A stretch of 64,000 bases of DNA from Hypomesus transpacificus (lineage: Eukaryota > Chordata > Actinopteri > Osmeriformes > Osmeridae). Below the pieces are notes generated by a model. It made no database searches and was not told the origin of the DNA. It was given only the letters and a program-made list of their open reading frames with translations. A program made the position numbers and the translations under genes. The first letter of the stretch is position 1. Each line of letters opens with the position of its first letter. This document shows positions 32,412-45,600 of the stretch, piece by piece. The stretch covers positions 9,088,685 through 9,152,684 of the forward strand of contig NC_061066.1 of the NCBI RefSeq assembly GCF_021917145.1, read 5' to 3'.

Positions 32412-33488
32412 TTCCCCGATTCAAGTCAGTCGAATATGTTACATAAAACGGTGATTAAATCATTTGAGGAGCTGATAAAACATTACATTACAAATCATAA
32501 CATCACATCTTGGTCAGGGAAGGCCATTCACAAACACTGCTGGCTAGCCTGTGCGTCACTGGCCAATCAGAGAGCTCCTTGTTAGATGCGCGTTGCAACT
32601 GTGAAAGTTATGGGGCGGGGCGGGGTGCATCAGCTAAAAGTGCTCACCTTTGGAGCAAAGGTTTTTGAACATGGTTCTATGTGTTTGGGAACATCAATAT
32701 TTAATTTCACTCTTTTTTTGCTTCCATATTTCTCTTGCTGAGCTATTGAATATGTGTATGTTTTGGTTGTGTACTATATACAACTTTATTTCAACACAGG
32801 AGTAGCCGATCCGTAGTAAGGCTATACTTTTGGTCAAATTTAGCACCTGGGACACATCGACTTCATAATTGCCAGTTGACGTTGACTGTTCTTCACGGCC
32901 ACTCCACCTGTTACAGCTGATACTTGAAAATCTTCAACCCCGTGAACACCCATGTGTACAGAGTAGACCCTATTTAAAGTGTTTGCTAAATAAATTACCG
33001 TAGTCATACACAAATATATACAAATGCTGTCAAGTTAAGTCTCTAAATTCTATAGTGGTGGAATCTAAATGCATTAATATGCTCCTTTACATATTTGATC
33101 AACGCCTTAAAACCTCCGGGTTACACGAAGAGGGCAAAGGGATGCATGCTAATTGCTTAGGTATGGTCAGTTGGAATAGCATTACCTGTCTGGCATAATA
33201 ATACCGTGAAAAAAAACTGTCTGCGCCGTCTCCATAGTGGCCCCCACTACCTCCTCCCCAACCAGTGACCCATCATCACCTCCCCCTTGGTCTCCTGGGT
33301 GGTCGACTTCACAAAGTAGTTTTAATTTTCGTTTTAAAATTACATAATTTGACCCGGGGTATCTGTTTAAAAAAGCTTTGGAAGTAACTGGACATCGTTA
33401 ATCGTCACTGTGCATGTTGAGCGGAACGGAACTAGACAGAATGTTAGTGCTTTTTAGGAGGGGGAACATCTTGAATTCCGAACCAATC
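32412..33488. promoter_or_regulatory. divergent promoter interval of klhdc10 and zc3hc1
   Basis: About 1.1 kb separates the two start codons of these head-to-head genes. A CCAAT box (GGCCAATCAG, 32561-32570) and a GC-box cluster (GGGGCGGGGCGGGG, about 32612-32625) lie 150-220 bases upstream of the klhdc10 ATG. No TATA box was recognised for either gene, consistent with housekeeping expression. The half nearer zc3hc1 (about 32650-33400) is AT-rich with no obvious motif. Whether one element serves both genes is not shown by sequence. Confidence 0.55.
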
Positions 33489-36400
33489 ATGGCGACTTTC
33501 GGTAGTCGTGGAAATCGTCTTGTCAATTCCAATAAACAATGTAAGTCTGTTTTTGCATCTCCAGAGAAAGTGCGTGAACTTCTCAACGAAGGTGTGGTGT
33601 CAGAAGAGAACCGATCAAATGGGTATGTTTTTCTTAAACGCGCTCATGCGGTTACTTTGATCAAAAAAGGGAGCTAGCGGCAGTTCACTCTACAGTACTT
33701 GGCTTGCTAGCCTTACCCTGCGAGTGGACTCACACTTTTTGATTACAAGCAAAGCGGTTTCTACTAACGGTTGACTGTTAGTTTACAGTACAAACATGAT
33801 TAAGTAGGAATATATAACGTGATAAATTATTGGTAAATGTATTGGCTTTTTTTCTGATCACAATCTATTTTGAAAGATAATTGCACATGTATGTTACGTA
33901 ATCTACACAGCACATTCTTGGAGGCTGGACACCAGAATAACAACTGAATGTCCACCTAATGCTAGCTACCACCATTGCCTTACAATGCCAACTAGGTCTG
34001 TAATAAGTGTGTAGTTTCAATACAGTTTTGCTTCTCTACAAATCACCGTTTTTCTTGATCTCACATGTGTCCACATGCAGGCGCACATGCCATGGTATCA
34101 TTACACAAGGAAAAAGTGGGACACGATGTACAGATACAGATATTTTTTGAAAACGTGTTTCAGATATCGTAACTCTTATTAACAACGCAGTTACATATTT
34201 GTCTCATCTGTTTTTATCATTTAGAGTGAAGGGGAACTTGAATGCTGTGGAATCAAACGACATACCCAAAGTTCCTTTCGAAGCGGCCAACAAAGATGCA
34301 TTTTTCAACCGAGTGGAGTCATATTCAATATCCTTTGATTATTTTATTGACTAGATAGGATAACGCTTAATAAGAGATAAAAGCGTCCAGTTGCACACAA
34401 TTTAGATGTATTTTCTTTGGATTTTATGTTGCATGATTAAATAACACACAAATCGTTGCTTTGTCAAGGAGCATAGAACTGAATAGTTTTGTTCAAAACA
34501 ATTCCTTAGCGTGAGCACTGTTTGAAATGGGCAGGAAAACCACACAGCCTTTCTCCACTGAGGTGTGCGAGCTATGGCTGGATTAATGTGGGTTGTGATA
34601 TGCTTAAATGCTCCAGCTGCCAGGCATTTCTCTGTGCCTCGCTGCAACCAACACTGGACTTCTTGAAATGTGAGTTTGCTTTTGTAACTTTTTTTAAATT
34701 GTTATTACTGTCAAGAATTCTGTGCAAACCAAGTTTCAATAGTTGTCTGGAACAGTGTAGATAAACCCCTTGTCCCTCTCAATAGATGAGTCACGTATTG
34801 CAGAGATATCCAGGCAACTGCAGACACAGCATGAAAAGTTTTGTCCTTGGCCAGACTTCCCATGCCCAGGTAATAGCACAGACTTTCCTATCTCACACTA
34901 TGTTTTATGTACTGCCTTGGATGTTAAACTCGTATGTGGTCGTTATCTGAGAACTGAAGTTACTTAGTGATTCACTGTCAGAGGAGAGTAATGCGGTTGT
35001 CCTAATGATTCAGACCGGTTTTGGCTGGTTCCGGCAAATGAGCCCTCGGTTCTTCTCAGTGCCTTCCTGGAGCGTTTCCAGAGCGCTTGTATCCTGGAAC
35101 AGCAGCTGCCTGCCATGAGCCCTGAGCAACTCAAAAACATGGTAGGTGACGGCCATTTTGCCATAACATGAGGGAATACATTATGAAATGGAGAGGGTGG
35201 TATAAAAAAAAAATATATATATATATATGATAATAAAGTTACAATTAGTGCGAATAAGTTCACTCCCTGGTTCACTGCCAGGTTTGATGGGGGTTTGGTC
35301 TGGCTATGGCCGGATCTTTGATCAGCACTAATTTACACTTGACTTTTGTCCCTTTTGACAGTCTTTGACGGAGGATATCGTGAGTGTGCTTCTGCAGCTG
35401 ATCGAAGAGGAACAGAAGAAGCTTGGCAGAACTCTAACATCTGAAACTTTGGCTGTCCAAGTCGCTGCCTGCATCGTTTCTCTGTGTGGCTGGGCTGCTA
35501 GGTTAGAAAACTACAAAAGCTAGACGCATATCACCTATCATTTCATACCGAGTGTGTGATCGGCATTATATGATTTCCTGTTTTTGGTTTCTGTAGCCCG
35601 ACTCTGCATGCCATGAGCCTCCCCATGCTTGTGTGCTCCTACTGCATGCGCAAAGTGGGCCTGTGGAACTTCCACCAGATGGAGGGGTCATCGGGGGGAA
35701 GCGACAGCTCCGTCCCTAGCACTCCCACCAGGGTGCAGTCACCTACCCCGACCCATGTCCAGGACGCCCGTGGGGATAGGGGCACTCCCACCTCACCCTC
35801 CCCATCCTCCACCCCCAGCCGTATGAAGCTAAGGAGTCAGGACTCGACTCGCTCTGATCAGGTAGGCATCTTCACTCGGAGGTAGACTGGCTGGAGTGAG
35901 GTCGCATATTGGTAATTCCAAGGGCAATTCCTTTCGTGTGAAGCCCCTGAACATCTCAACTTTGTAGACGCACCTTGGCGAAGTACCATACACGTGCTGG
36001 ATGTGTTTGTTGCAAACAGACCGAGGGTAGTCCGTCCCCCATGGTGGTCCGCACGCGGAGCAGAGATTCCCCCAGTCCGAGTGAAGAGTTGCCAAGCCCG
36101 TTGGCCCGTGGAAAGAAGCCTTCTGCTCGAGGCAGAGGGCAGGGAGAGGGCCCTGGCAGCCCCCAACACCACCCCAAACGCCTGCGCCTGTCTTCAGCCG
36201 GTGGCCCTGTAAGAGACCATCTCCCCCACTCCCTGTTCACACACGTGTTTGGTTGACATTTTAAAGGATGTCATTCCAACCATACTTTTCTATAGATATT
36301 CTGTAAAAAAATATTATTATTTTCAGTTCATGCACAAGTTATATGTACGTTTTATGTTATTGAGGATGTCCTTCTGACTGTACTTGTGGTTGTTGACTTG

Positions 36401-36986
36401 TTGAACCGGCCAACTTGGTGGTTAAAGCGTGCGTCATACTAGTAGCTAAAGTCTCCTTTTTGATGTTTTCTTGTTCCAGGAGGGGCCCCTGCAGAGGAAT
36501 GTATTTGACCCACTGGCCCAGCACAGAGACTGGTGCCCCTGGGTGAACACAGGGAAAGAAAACAAGCCTGAGGACATTACCCTCCTAGACGGAGACGCGG
36601 AGGAGAACCAGCCGGGCTGGAAGGCTGCTCTCAACCTACTCCTGCCCATGAAGAAGACATCGGACGTTACAGGAAGAAGTCCATCCCAGGTTAGCACAAA
36701 ACGCAGGGATCATAGACAATTGCAGGTCTGCTTTAGTGTAGTTGAACTACTAAGTATTTTTGTTTGCCAAATCAGGATGAGTGTTTTCTAACATGTTTGA
36801 CATAGTGTCCACTCATATTGGTTTTACTGCTGAAATGACTTTAATCTGATGCTGAGCTATTGCTTGTAAATTGTGTTTTGGTGTGTCTAATCTTCAACTG
36901 TCTTTTCTCTCCAGGGTCCTCACGACAAGTCAAAAAGGGTGTTCGCTATATTTCGTCAGTGGCAGATATCCTCCCCATCTCAATAA
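33489..36986 (+). CDS. zc3hc1: zinc finger C3HC-type protein 1 (NIPA)
   Basis: Nuclear protein described in mammals as an F-box-like SCF component controlling cyclin B1 and as a nuclear-basket (TPR-associated) protein. Ten coding exons: 33489-33622, 34225-34327, 34519-34669, 34786-34869, 35014-35141, 35362-35501, 35597-35861, 36020-36208, 36480-36689 and 36915-36986. They sum to 1476 nt in phase, 491 aa (human about 502). The C3HC zinc finger/BIR-like domain has KCSSCQAF (Cys110, Cys113) and HEKFCPWPD (His145, Cys149). The second conserved region has CGWAA... CSYCMRKVGLWNF, followed by a Ser/Pro-rich disordered part, a basic PKRLRL stretch (possible nuclear signal), QHRDWCPWVN and the end RVFAIFRQWQ. 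I start at ATG 33489 (MATFGSRG) because it resembles the vertebrate N-terminus; in-frame ATGs lie upstream at 33414 and 33441. Intron 2 has AT-AC ends and U12-type signals. Confidence 0.93.
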
Positions 36987-37907
36987 GGGTTTTTCTTCTC
37001 TAGCTTCAACCCAGAGACAGAATCGCAGGAAAATGTTGATTTTAGTTCCTGGTGGTACGTGTTCATGTAGCACTGACAAGTGTCACTTCAGCGTACGTCT
37101 CCCATCTTTGTTTACAGTCAGAGGGAGGGTTGCAACTAAAGGAAATGTTTGTATCATAGCTCTATTTAGGACACCCATCCATGAACAGTGAAATAATTGT
37201 CACCCTATTGGGTTTGGAAGGCAAGATACCTTCATAGATAACGAGATTCACACAACATGCATGAATACGGAGGGGCATTATCAAGAGAAAGTGGGACATT
37301 AATTCCAACTGATCTCAGGCCACTGTGTACTCTCCCGGAAGACTACTTATCCCATCATGCAACACCCCTGACCGTGGTGGTTCTATGGAATATGAGGGAT
37401 GAGGAGTCTCTGAAATATCCTTGTGGGAAAGAGCCAAATGGTTAAACTCTGGAAAAACAGTTGTGTTATCTTCAGATTGTGGAAAGGTCACAGGGAAATG
37501 TGAGATTCTACTTAAAATCAAGCTAAAGCTGTGAGGAAGTTTTTTGTGTCTTTGTCATTGTATCTAGGGATTTAAAACAAAATGTATATGAATTTGTGTT
37601 GCAAAGCAATTTTGCTGAAATCCGTTTTTATACTGCTGCCAGAAAACTGGTGCCAGTAATGACAAACAAAAAAAGGTTTTCATGCTGTTTGCATTTCTGA
37701 AGTGCTAAGGTGGGATAGTGTGGTTTCTTTTCATCATAGATGTCCTGCTAGGTAGAACAAATAATGTGCCATAGAAATCTTAAGAATGTTTTGGGATTAA
37801 CCCAATTTGTTGTTCCATTGGCCTTTCTATGAACTAATCGCCAATGCAGCCTCTTCTACTGTGCATGCGCTTTCACTCTTAAGGATTTCCTAAGGGGTTT
37901 TAATAAA
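36987..37907 (+). other. zc3hc1 3' untranslated region (inferred)
   Basis: No exon-like signals after the stop. AATAAA at 37902-37907 (TTTTAATAAAATG) is the nearest canonical polyadenylation signal. From there to the ube2h start (38946) is about 1 kb of intergenic/promoter sequence without recognised elements. Confidence 0.5.
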
Positions 37908-38945
37908 ATGTTCTTTCCATAGCATTCTATCCAAGACTTCTTTTTTTCCCCAACTGCTGCATGCCAGAGGGCAACAGGTGGATTATGCAAGCGCTGAAAG
38001 GTGCTCTTCCCATTCTGAAACATCAAATTGTTGGACCGGGTGACCTCACAAAGCCAGAAGTATCTTTCTACAGCGGTATCCTAAACACATTTATTTTGTT
38101 CATGAGGATCCTGAAACGGGGACCACTGCGCTGCCCAGTGTTAAGTAAAACATTGGTATTGTAAAGACAACCCTTGAGGAATTTAAAATAAGGCTGTGCT
38201 CACTTTATAGACCTCCCTAAACTAGAGCAGAAGATGAATGAGGTTGGGCCTACTTTGGGTTCCTTTGGGACAGTCTTTTGCCTCTGCAGCGTTGCTGACC
38301 TTGTGACTAATGAGGTTGTGTGAGAGGCAGACAGAGAGATTGTGCTTGTTAAAGCTGCATGGCGGAAGGTATCACGTGGGAAAGGCTTCAGGCAACACAT
38401 TAATATTTTCATTCTGTTTTTAACTCTTGACTAATGAAACATTAGTTTTTGCTTAAATGTCTTCATATACATTTATGTTGGCTCGGAATTACAATGAGGC
38501 TACACCATTACTATCTAAGTTTGGTGGTAAATAATTTGCAGCACCGAAGTTTTGTTGAGCATACATAAACACAGGTATTACAAAGACTATTTTTTAACTT
38601 ATGGTCAGTCTATGAAGACTACAAACAGACAGTGGCCATTGATTTTTACGTATTTGTCCCACATATGTGACGACATTCGCGGAGGGATAGACCAGAACAG
38701 AGAGACAGACGTGAGAGAGAAAGTCGAGACAGAGGCACAGGGTTCCCGAAGAGACAGGGACTGGTGAACAACCAGTGGAAGTAGGAATTGCAGCAGTCAC
38801 AGAAAGGTTTTCGTGGAGACATTTCATCGTTGACATTTGAGAAATCAAATGTTAACTTTCGGATAGGTCAACTAGCTAGAAATCTAGCGTTTAAGGTGCT
38901 ATCCGTAAACTTCATTTGGGTATTCTACGGTGGAATACAGCAAAT

Positions 38946-40847
38946 ATGTCGTCTCCAAGTCCGGGTAAAAGGCGAATGGATACCGATGTGGTGAAATTGT
39001 ATCCTTTCATAACATTAACAACGCTGAATATGAATAGGATTAAAGCATTTGTAGTTGAACTCGTTATTTGGCTGTTGTTAATCGTCTATCCTTGACAGCT
39101 AACCGTAGCTAGCTTGCTAACTAGCGTATTTCTAGCCAACTTAGCTAGCTATTGCAATAGTGTTATGGTAGTGACAATAATTGTATGAAGTCAAACATGC
39201 TATTTGACGAACGTAATTGTGTGTTTGTTACTTAAGGACTTCATGGATTCAGCTATCCTAAAGCCCCAGTTTCTGATGACGGGGTTTAGCTAGATAGCAG
39301 ATCATTCTACAAAGGGGAATTGATGGCCTGCTACCGAAGGTTTTTGATATTTTGCTCGAGTGTTATTCGTCTTATCTGCATGCGCATTTATGACAAGGCA
39401 TTTTACTGTATTTGAGTATTATGCTGCCCAAAGTAAAAAACGAAGTTATATTGTTCTGCGTGTTGTGAGGACATTCAGATCAACCCTTAGGTACATGTTG
39501 ACACACTTCATTTGTTTACATAACGTCTACTCAATGAAATCGCTGCCATTGTGTATTCTTGCGTTTTCGAGACACAGCTGCAGAATCGTGTATTTTACAC
39601 TGGTGTAACTAGAGCAACTTAAAGTAACCAGTGATCAAGCTGTTCTTATCTGATTATGTTAAATGGGCATTTCCGCATAATGCAACGTTCACCTTTTCGA
39701 AATAGACCCCTTTATCAACCACTAGCCAGCGTTTGGAATTGTATAGAGATTTTTCTAGAATTGTGTTTCTAATGATGCACCAGAAAAGTGTCAGGAACTG
39801 GTATTGTCTGTATTTAGCCTTCTATTAAAAGTTTTTAAAGGGTCAATACCTCGTGTGTTCCCCTTTGTCAAACCTTTTCTAGTTACCTTTGTTCTATTCA
39901 ATTCCAGATGTTACATTCTTTGTACCTGTTAAACCAGTACAGAGGCCGTTTTTGTTATCATGATGCTGTTAAGACGAAGAAGTTTAACAATAGAGCGATG
40001 CAGAACACAAAATTGCACTTTGGCTAAATTGCAGGACCCATTTCTAATCTCCGCTATGTTCAAGAGCGAGAACATGTTGTTTTGTTTTTCGTCCTCTTGC
40101 AGTGGAAACTAGCTTAATGATTGGGTCGTCTGTTACTACCCGGAAACCTCATGAGGGTGGGACTTAGAACAGCTGATGGAATGACAGCAGTTCTTAGTCA
40201 AATATGGGTTAGAGGGTAGGCTGGTTTAAACAAACCAAGAACAAGACGGAGCCTTGACTCCAGCCAGCGAAACAAAAGCCAAGTGTGTTCTGAAGAAGTC
40301 GTTTTTACAAATTTAGAGAAACACCACTCCTCTATGTTATTTGGGAAAATCTGTTTTAAAAGTTCGTTTTTTGACTTATTTTAATAACTTGAAAAATAGA
40401 CAGTTAAGATTCCCACCAGTGGTGTTATCTAACCCACCTATCCTGTTTGTTCAAACACCATACTTCTTTGTGTGCTTTTAAACAGTGGATCTTTCACTTC
40501 AACAAATTTAAGTTTGAAGTGTACAACATGCTAATATCCTAGCCAACTTGTCTGAATCTCAATCGTTTTGGCTTCCTCATAAAGTATGTTTGTGTCAATG
40601 GTGTTAGGAGGCCACAGTGCTTGTTGGAGCAGGTTTCTCTCCTCTTTTGCCTGCAGTCAATGGCAGCCATGATACTATGGTGAGCTCAGATGTAAAACCT
40701 TGGCTGCGAGGAAGGCAGAGTGTTAAACTGCAGGCCCCAACTGTCCTCTGAAGCTTTCCCTGTGACTGTTGAGAACAGGTTTACCAGACGACAACTGCTC
40801 ACTTGCATACAAGGACCTGTGTGTGTGTGTGTGCGCGCACGCGCTTG

Positions 40848-40884
<37 letters not shown>

Positions 40885-42574
40885 CTATGAGTGTTTCAGT
40901 ATTTTAAGATGCACATGGCTAATGCTTGAAACGTATACATGGACCCATGCATGACTACACAGGTAGAGATAAAGGCTATGTAGATTCATTAATGAGTGGA
41001 GGAGCTGGGTGGTTTCCCTGTAAGTGTGTCCACAGCAGCTCTCGCTGCAGCACACAAGCTCCACTTTTCCATGTAACTAAGACTTGAAACTCATACCGGT
41101 TTAAGAGAGAACTTCTTATGGGCGGATACTGTAGTATGCACCAGATTAGTTTTCAACCGGGGCACCAGAGAGACTTAAAAAATTGAAACTCAACATGGGT
41201 TGTCAGATGGCTAAGCGGTTAGGGAATTGGACTAGTAATCTGAAGGTTGCCAGATCGATTCCCGGCCGTGGCAAATTACGTTGTGTCCTTGGGCAAGGCA
41301 CTTCACTTCACCCTATTTGCCTCGGGGTGAATGTCCCTGTACTTACTGTAAGTCGCTCTGGATGAGAGCGTATGCTAAATGACTAAATGTAAATGTAAAC
41401 ATGTCAGATCTGTCAGAGGTTGAATGAAATAGGCTTCCCTTTGTCTTGTTCAGTGGGAACCCTAGTACCAGGCAACATGCAATTCTGTTAATATAGAGAA
41501 TTGTGGAAAAAGTCAACAAGGTTAAAATCGTCACATTGTTATGCAAATTGAACAACAGTGTATTAATTTGTGATTTTCAGACCACTGTTGTTCTTTTGAC
41601 ACTTAAGGCTCATATTTTATCGTCTCCTCAGCTCTTCTCGATAACGTCAGTCCCCTATTCAAGTGGCAAGGTCTTTGTCTCGCCGCTTACAGGAGCTGTG
41701 ACCCTCCTTCTCACTGCCGTGTCGGAGCATGGCTCGCGGTATACCGGTCCACAGCCTGTTGTTGGACAGCTGGACACTAGAATGCTGTGATAGGCCCCAG
41801 TGTGTACGCCGCTCTACAGTTTGAGGGGAAAAAAACGGACGCCCAGACTTGGCATTGGTTAGCTAACTGACGTTAGCTTTCCTTTTCTAATGAGAGGAAG
41901 ACCCAAACCTCCGGCCCCTTTGTCTCTACAGATTATCGTGTTTCCTGTCGGATCAATGTGGAATGAACATCAGAATAATTTGTTTGTTGTTAAATTATTT
42001 TCATGTTTCTGTATCTAAGACTGCAGCAGTTCCTGGGAAACAGCGGTCTTGATACTTGATACATTGTTGATATGCCTGTTTTGAGGGGTACAGGAGCGGG
42101 TGAGAGCCACGAGCCCCAGTCTATAATCCTGCTGCTTAGACCGTGGAGGCTTCCTGTACGCATGGCTGAGCCCCCTCAGAATAACAGATGGATCCCCAAG
42201 TTCCTGTCTTTGTCGTCGTCGTCCCCCCCGCCATGTGGAGGCTAGTGTTGTTGTTGCTGCATGTCCCCCATGGCTCCAGCCGTGTTCTCGAACGACCCAG
42301 AACAACATTGCTGGCAGGGTATTGAAGATACACTTACCGAAGTACACGGGGTGTGTGGAATTACGTTAGCTAAATCAGTGTTGTCCATTGCCAGGAATTT
42401 ACGGTATCTTGAATGATTCTCTTTTCATGGTTCTGGGGATGTGTCTAGCTGTTTAGCCTAGATTTGGGCTGAACAGCACAGAGAGTGATGGTTTACAGTT
42501 AATCAGTCCTATTCACACCTCATAATTGACTATCTAGTGATACAGTTCCTAGTGGCACTCTGGATCCTAGGCAG

Positions 42575-42643
<69 letters not shown>

Positions 42644-45600
42644 AGAGAGAGAATGTTGTTGACTTTTTACTCTAGACTATGACCTAGCTACAGTGATATT
42701 TGCACATGATTTCAAAGTCTTGATTTCCCTTCTAAACAAAATCCACCAACAAGGATTCTTGCCTGATTGGAAAGTTTAAATTTCTAATTTATTTTACCAG
42801 CCCTCATTAAGCAATTTTCCCATTCTTAAATGTTCCTGTAACAAGCAGCCAGGCTGGTCAGCAGTATCTGGTTTATCTAGGATTATACACACAATGCAGA
42901 AATGTTCTGTAAATAGACTGTTGATGTTGTGAAGGGGGAGGAGTCGCCATGGGAGTCATTATGAACGTGGAGGGTGGGATTTCACCCAGGAGAGGAGACA
43001 AAGAACTCGAGAGACTTCCTCTGTGGAGAAGAGAGAGCTTGTTTGTTCTGCTCTGCCCCAATGCTCTCTAGCTGCTGTGGGAACCTTGTCCTCACTGCAC
43101 AGTTAAAGCTACAGGTATCCACAGGCTCGGCTCCAAGGTGTGTTGGTGATGAGGGAGGGGGGGGGTTGTAGTCGTCCCTTGTTTCTGTTTTAGGTTTTAG
43201 GGTGTTTCTGTTTTAGGTTTTAGAGTGTTTCTGTTTTAGGTTTTAGAGTGTTTCTGTTTTAGGTTTTAGGGTGTTTCTGTTTTAGGTTTCAGGGTGTTTC
43301 TGTTCTAGGTTTTGCGGGGAGTGTTTCCCCATGGGTTAGTGTTTCCCCAGGGGTGAGTGCAGAAGCTGTGTTTGGTGCAGGTGGCTGGGGCAGTTTCAGT
43401 TCCCCTTGGCTTGGTGTGTCACTGGGTACACCTGGTTAAAGGAGGTAGAGAAAGAGCACGCTAGAGAAAAACTGCTAGCTAGGCCCCCATGCTTTTCTAT
43501 AGCTGGCAAACAAGCAATACTAGTAAAACAGTTCACATAGTGCCAGCAGCTAGGTCTGTTTGTTTTGCCCTGCACATTTTGCAGTCCCCACTCTCTCAAC
43601 CTTATGTTTGACCGACTATTACTCTATCACAGAATTTTAATCGGGGAGGGAAAAAAAGAAGCATTCTGGTCTTTGAACAGCCTTCTTTTTTTTTTCTTGT
43701 TGTTGTTGCACCTTTCATTATTCATAAACAGAGATGTGTGTTTTCCTGGAGGATTTTACTTCCATTGATGTGTAAAACATGTTGAGGTTCTCTGTTTGCT
43801 CATGCGTCATTCCACACTCATCGCATCAGTATTCCACCAGCACCCCAACACCAGCCCCTCTCAGAACAGCAAGACTACTGTAGTCTTGCTGTTGTTCAAT
43901 AACACTTGGGAATTGGGAAGCTAATGCCAGCTGACAAGTGGGTTGAGTTTGTAAGAGCCTGTCATTTGCCCAGGCCATGAAATCTGATGTAATTAGCTTT
44001 AGCGCTGTTGAGGGTTGAGGGCTTAAGTTTGCATGAGGACGGAGACTGTGTTGCATCTCCCTGTGATATTTGGTTTGGCCCTTGGAGTCCCTTGGTGAAC
44101 TTTCATACTGCAGAAAATAGCCTAGCCAGCGGGGCTGTGGAAAAGTGCCAACCTGATGTCATATCCTGTCCTTCAGATTAGACACCCTTCATGGTTTTCC
44201 AGTAGTTGTTAAGTGTGTTTGTTGTTATTGAGAAACGTGTCCAGGATCACTAAAGCCTACTTGTCTCATTGTTGTAGATAAGAAATAGGATGTTCTACAT
44301 ACAATATAATGAAGCCTGTGTGTGTGTGAGCATGTGTGTGTGTGAGCATGTGTGTGTGTGAGCATGTGTGTGTGTGAGCATGTGTGTGTGTGAGCATGTG
44401 TGTGTGTGAGCATGTGTGTGTGTGAGCATGTGTATGTGTGAGCATGTGTGTGTGTGAGCATGTGTGTGTGTGAGCATGTGTGTGTGTGAGCATGTGTGTG
44501 TGTGGGCATGTGTGCCTGGTACAGTGTTGGATCAGGACTGTGACAGTGGAATAGTGAAGCAGCCTAGGTTGACCCCTCCCCCCCTCCCCTATGAGCGACA
44601 GGAAGAGGAAGGGGGAACAGCTGGTGGAGCCTCCGTCCTATTGCTCCACCTGCAATCACTTATCAGGCATGGTCAGCCAGAGCCCCACAGCCCTGGAGAC
44701 ATAAGCCAGAACCAGAGAGGAGAGGAGAGGGAGCCAGAACCAGGGAGGAGAGGAGAGGGAGCCAGAACCAGGGAGGAGAGGAGAGGGAGCCAGAACCAGA
44801 GAGGAGAGGGAGCCAGAACCAGAGAGGAGAGGAGAGGGAGCCAGAACCAGGGAGGAGAGAGAGGGAGCCAGAACCAGGGAGGAGAGAGAGGGAGCCAGAA
44901 CCAGAGAGGAGAGGAGAGGGAGCCAGGAGAGGAGAGGAGAGGAGAGGAGAGGAGAGGAGAGGAGAGGAGAGGAGAGGAGAGGAGAGGAGAGGAGAGGAGA
45001 GGAGAGGAGAGGAGAGGAGAGGAGAGGAGAGGGAGCCAGAACCAGAGAGAAGAGGAGAGGGAGCCAGAACCAGGGAGGAGAGGGAGCCAGAACCAGAGAG
45101 GAGAGGAGAGGGAGATGTTTAGGAACCAGACCCGGCAGAGGAAAGGTGGCAGGAGGCCGGCTCGTCTACGAGTCCCTCTCTTCAGTCCCTCTGATGACAG
45201 GATATATAAATAACCTAGACTAATTAGGTTGCACTTTTTGGGGGGAAACCTCCCTATTTTTCTTGCCAGTTTGTCTTCTCTTAAAGAACTGTTGTGTGTG
45301 TGTGTGTGTGTGTGTATGGTTATTAAATGTTCTGTAGGGAAGAACAGTACAGGCCATTACAGATTACTAGAACAGCATCTAATCCCTTGGTAAACAGAAG
45401 CTAAACGCCTTAAGGCTTTGTAAGTAAGGTACTGCCTGGTATGGGCCTGTTTTCCCCTCTCCTGTTACCCAGTAACCCTAAGGGGCAGAGCTAAGCGGCT
45501 ATCTTAGCACCTGAAGGTTATTTCTCCCAACGAGACCAGTGAATTAGAACTGACAGGTTTATTTCATGTCGTTCACTGTGTTTGTCATCCGCTTTTGTTA

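Noticed and set aside
33414-33488. Upstream in-frame ATGs for zc3hc1
   Set aside because: The extra 25 residues do not resemble the orthologue, whereas MATFGSRG at 33489 does. Not excluded without 5' transcript ends.
44464-45213. 249-codon frame rich in Gln/Arg/Glu
   Set aside because: Driven by the GGAGA/GAGCCAGAACCAG repeats inside ube2h intron 1.
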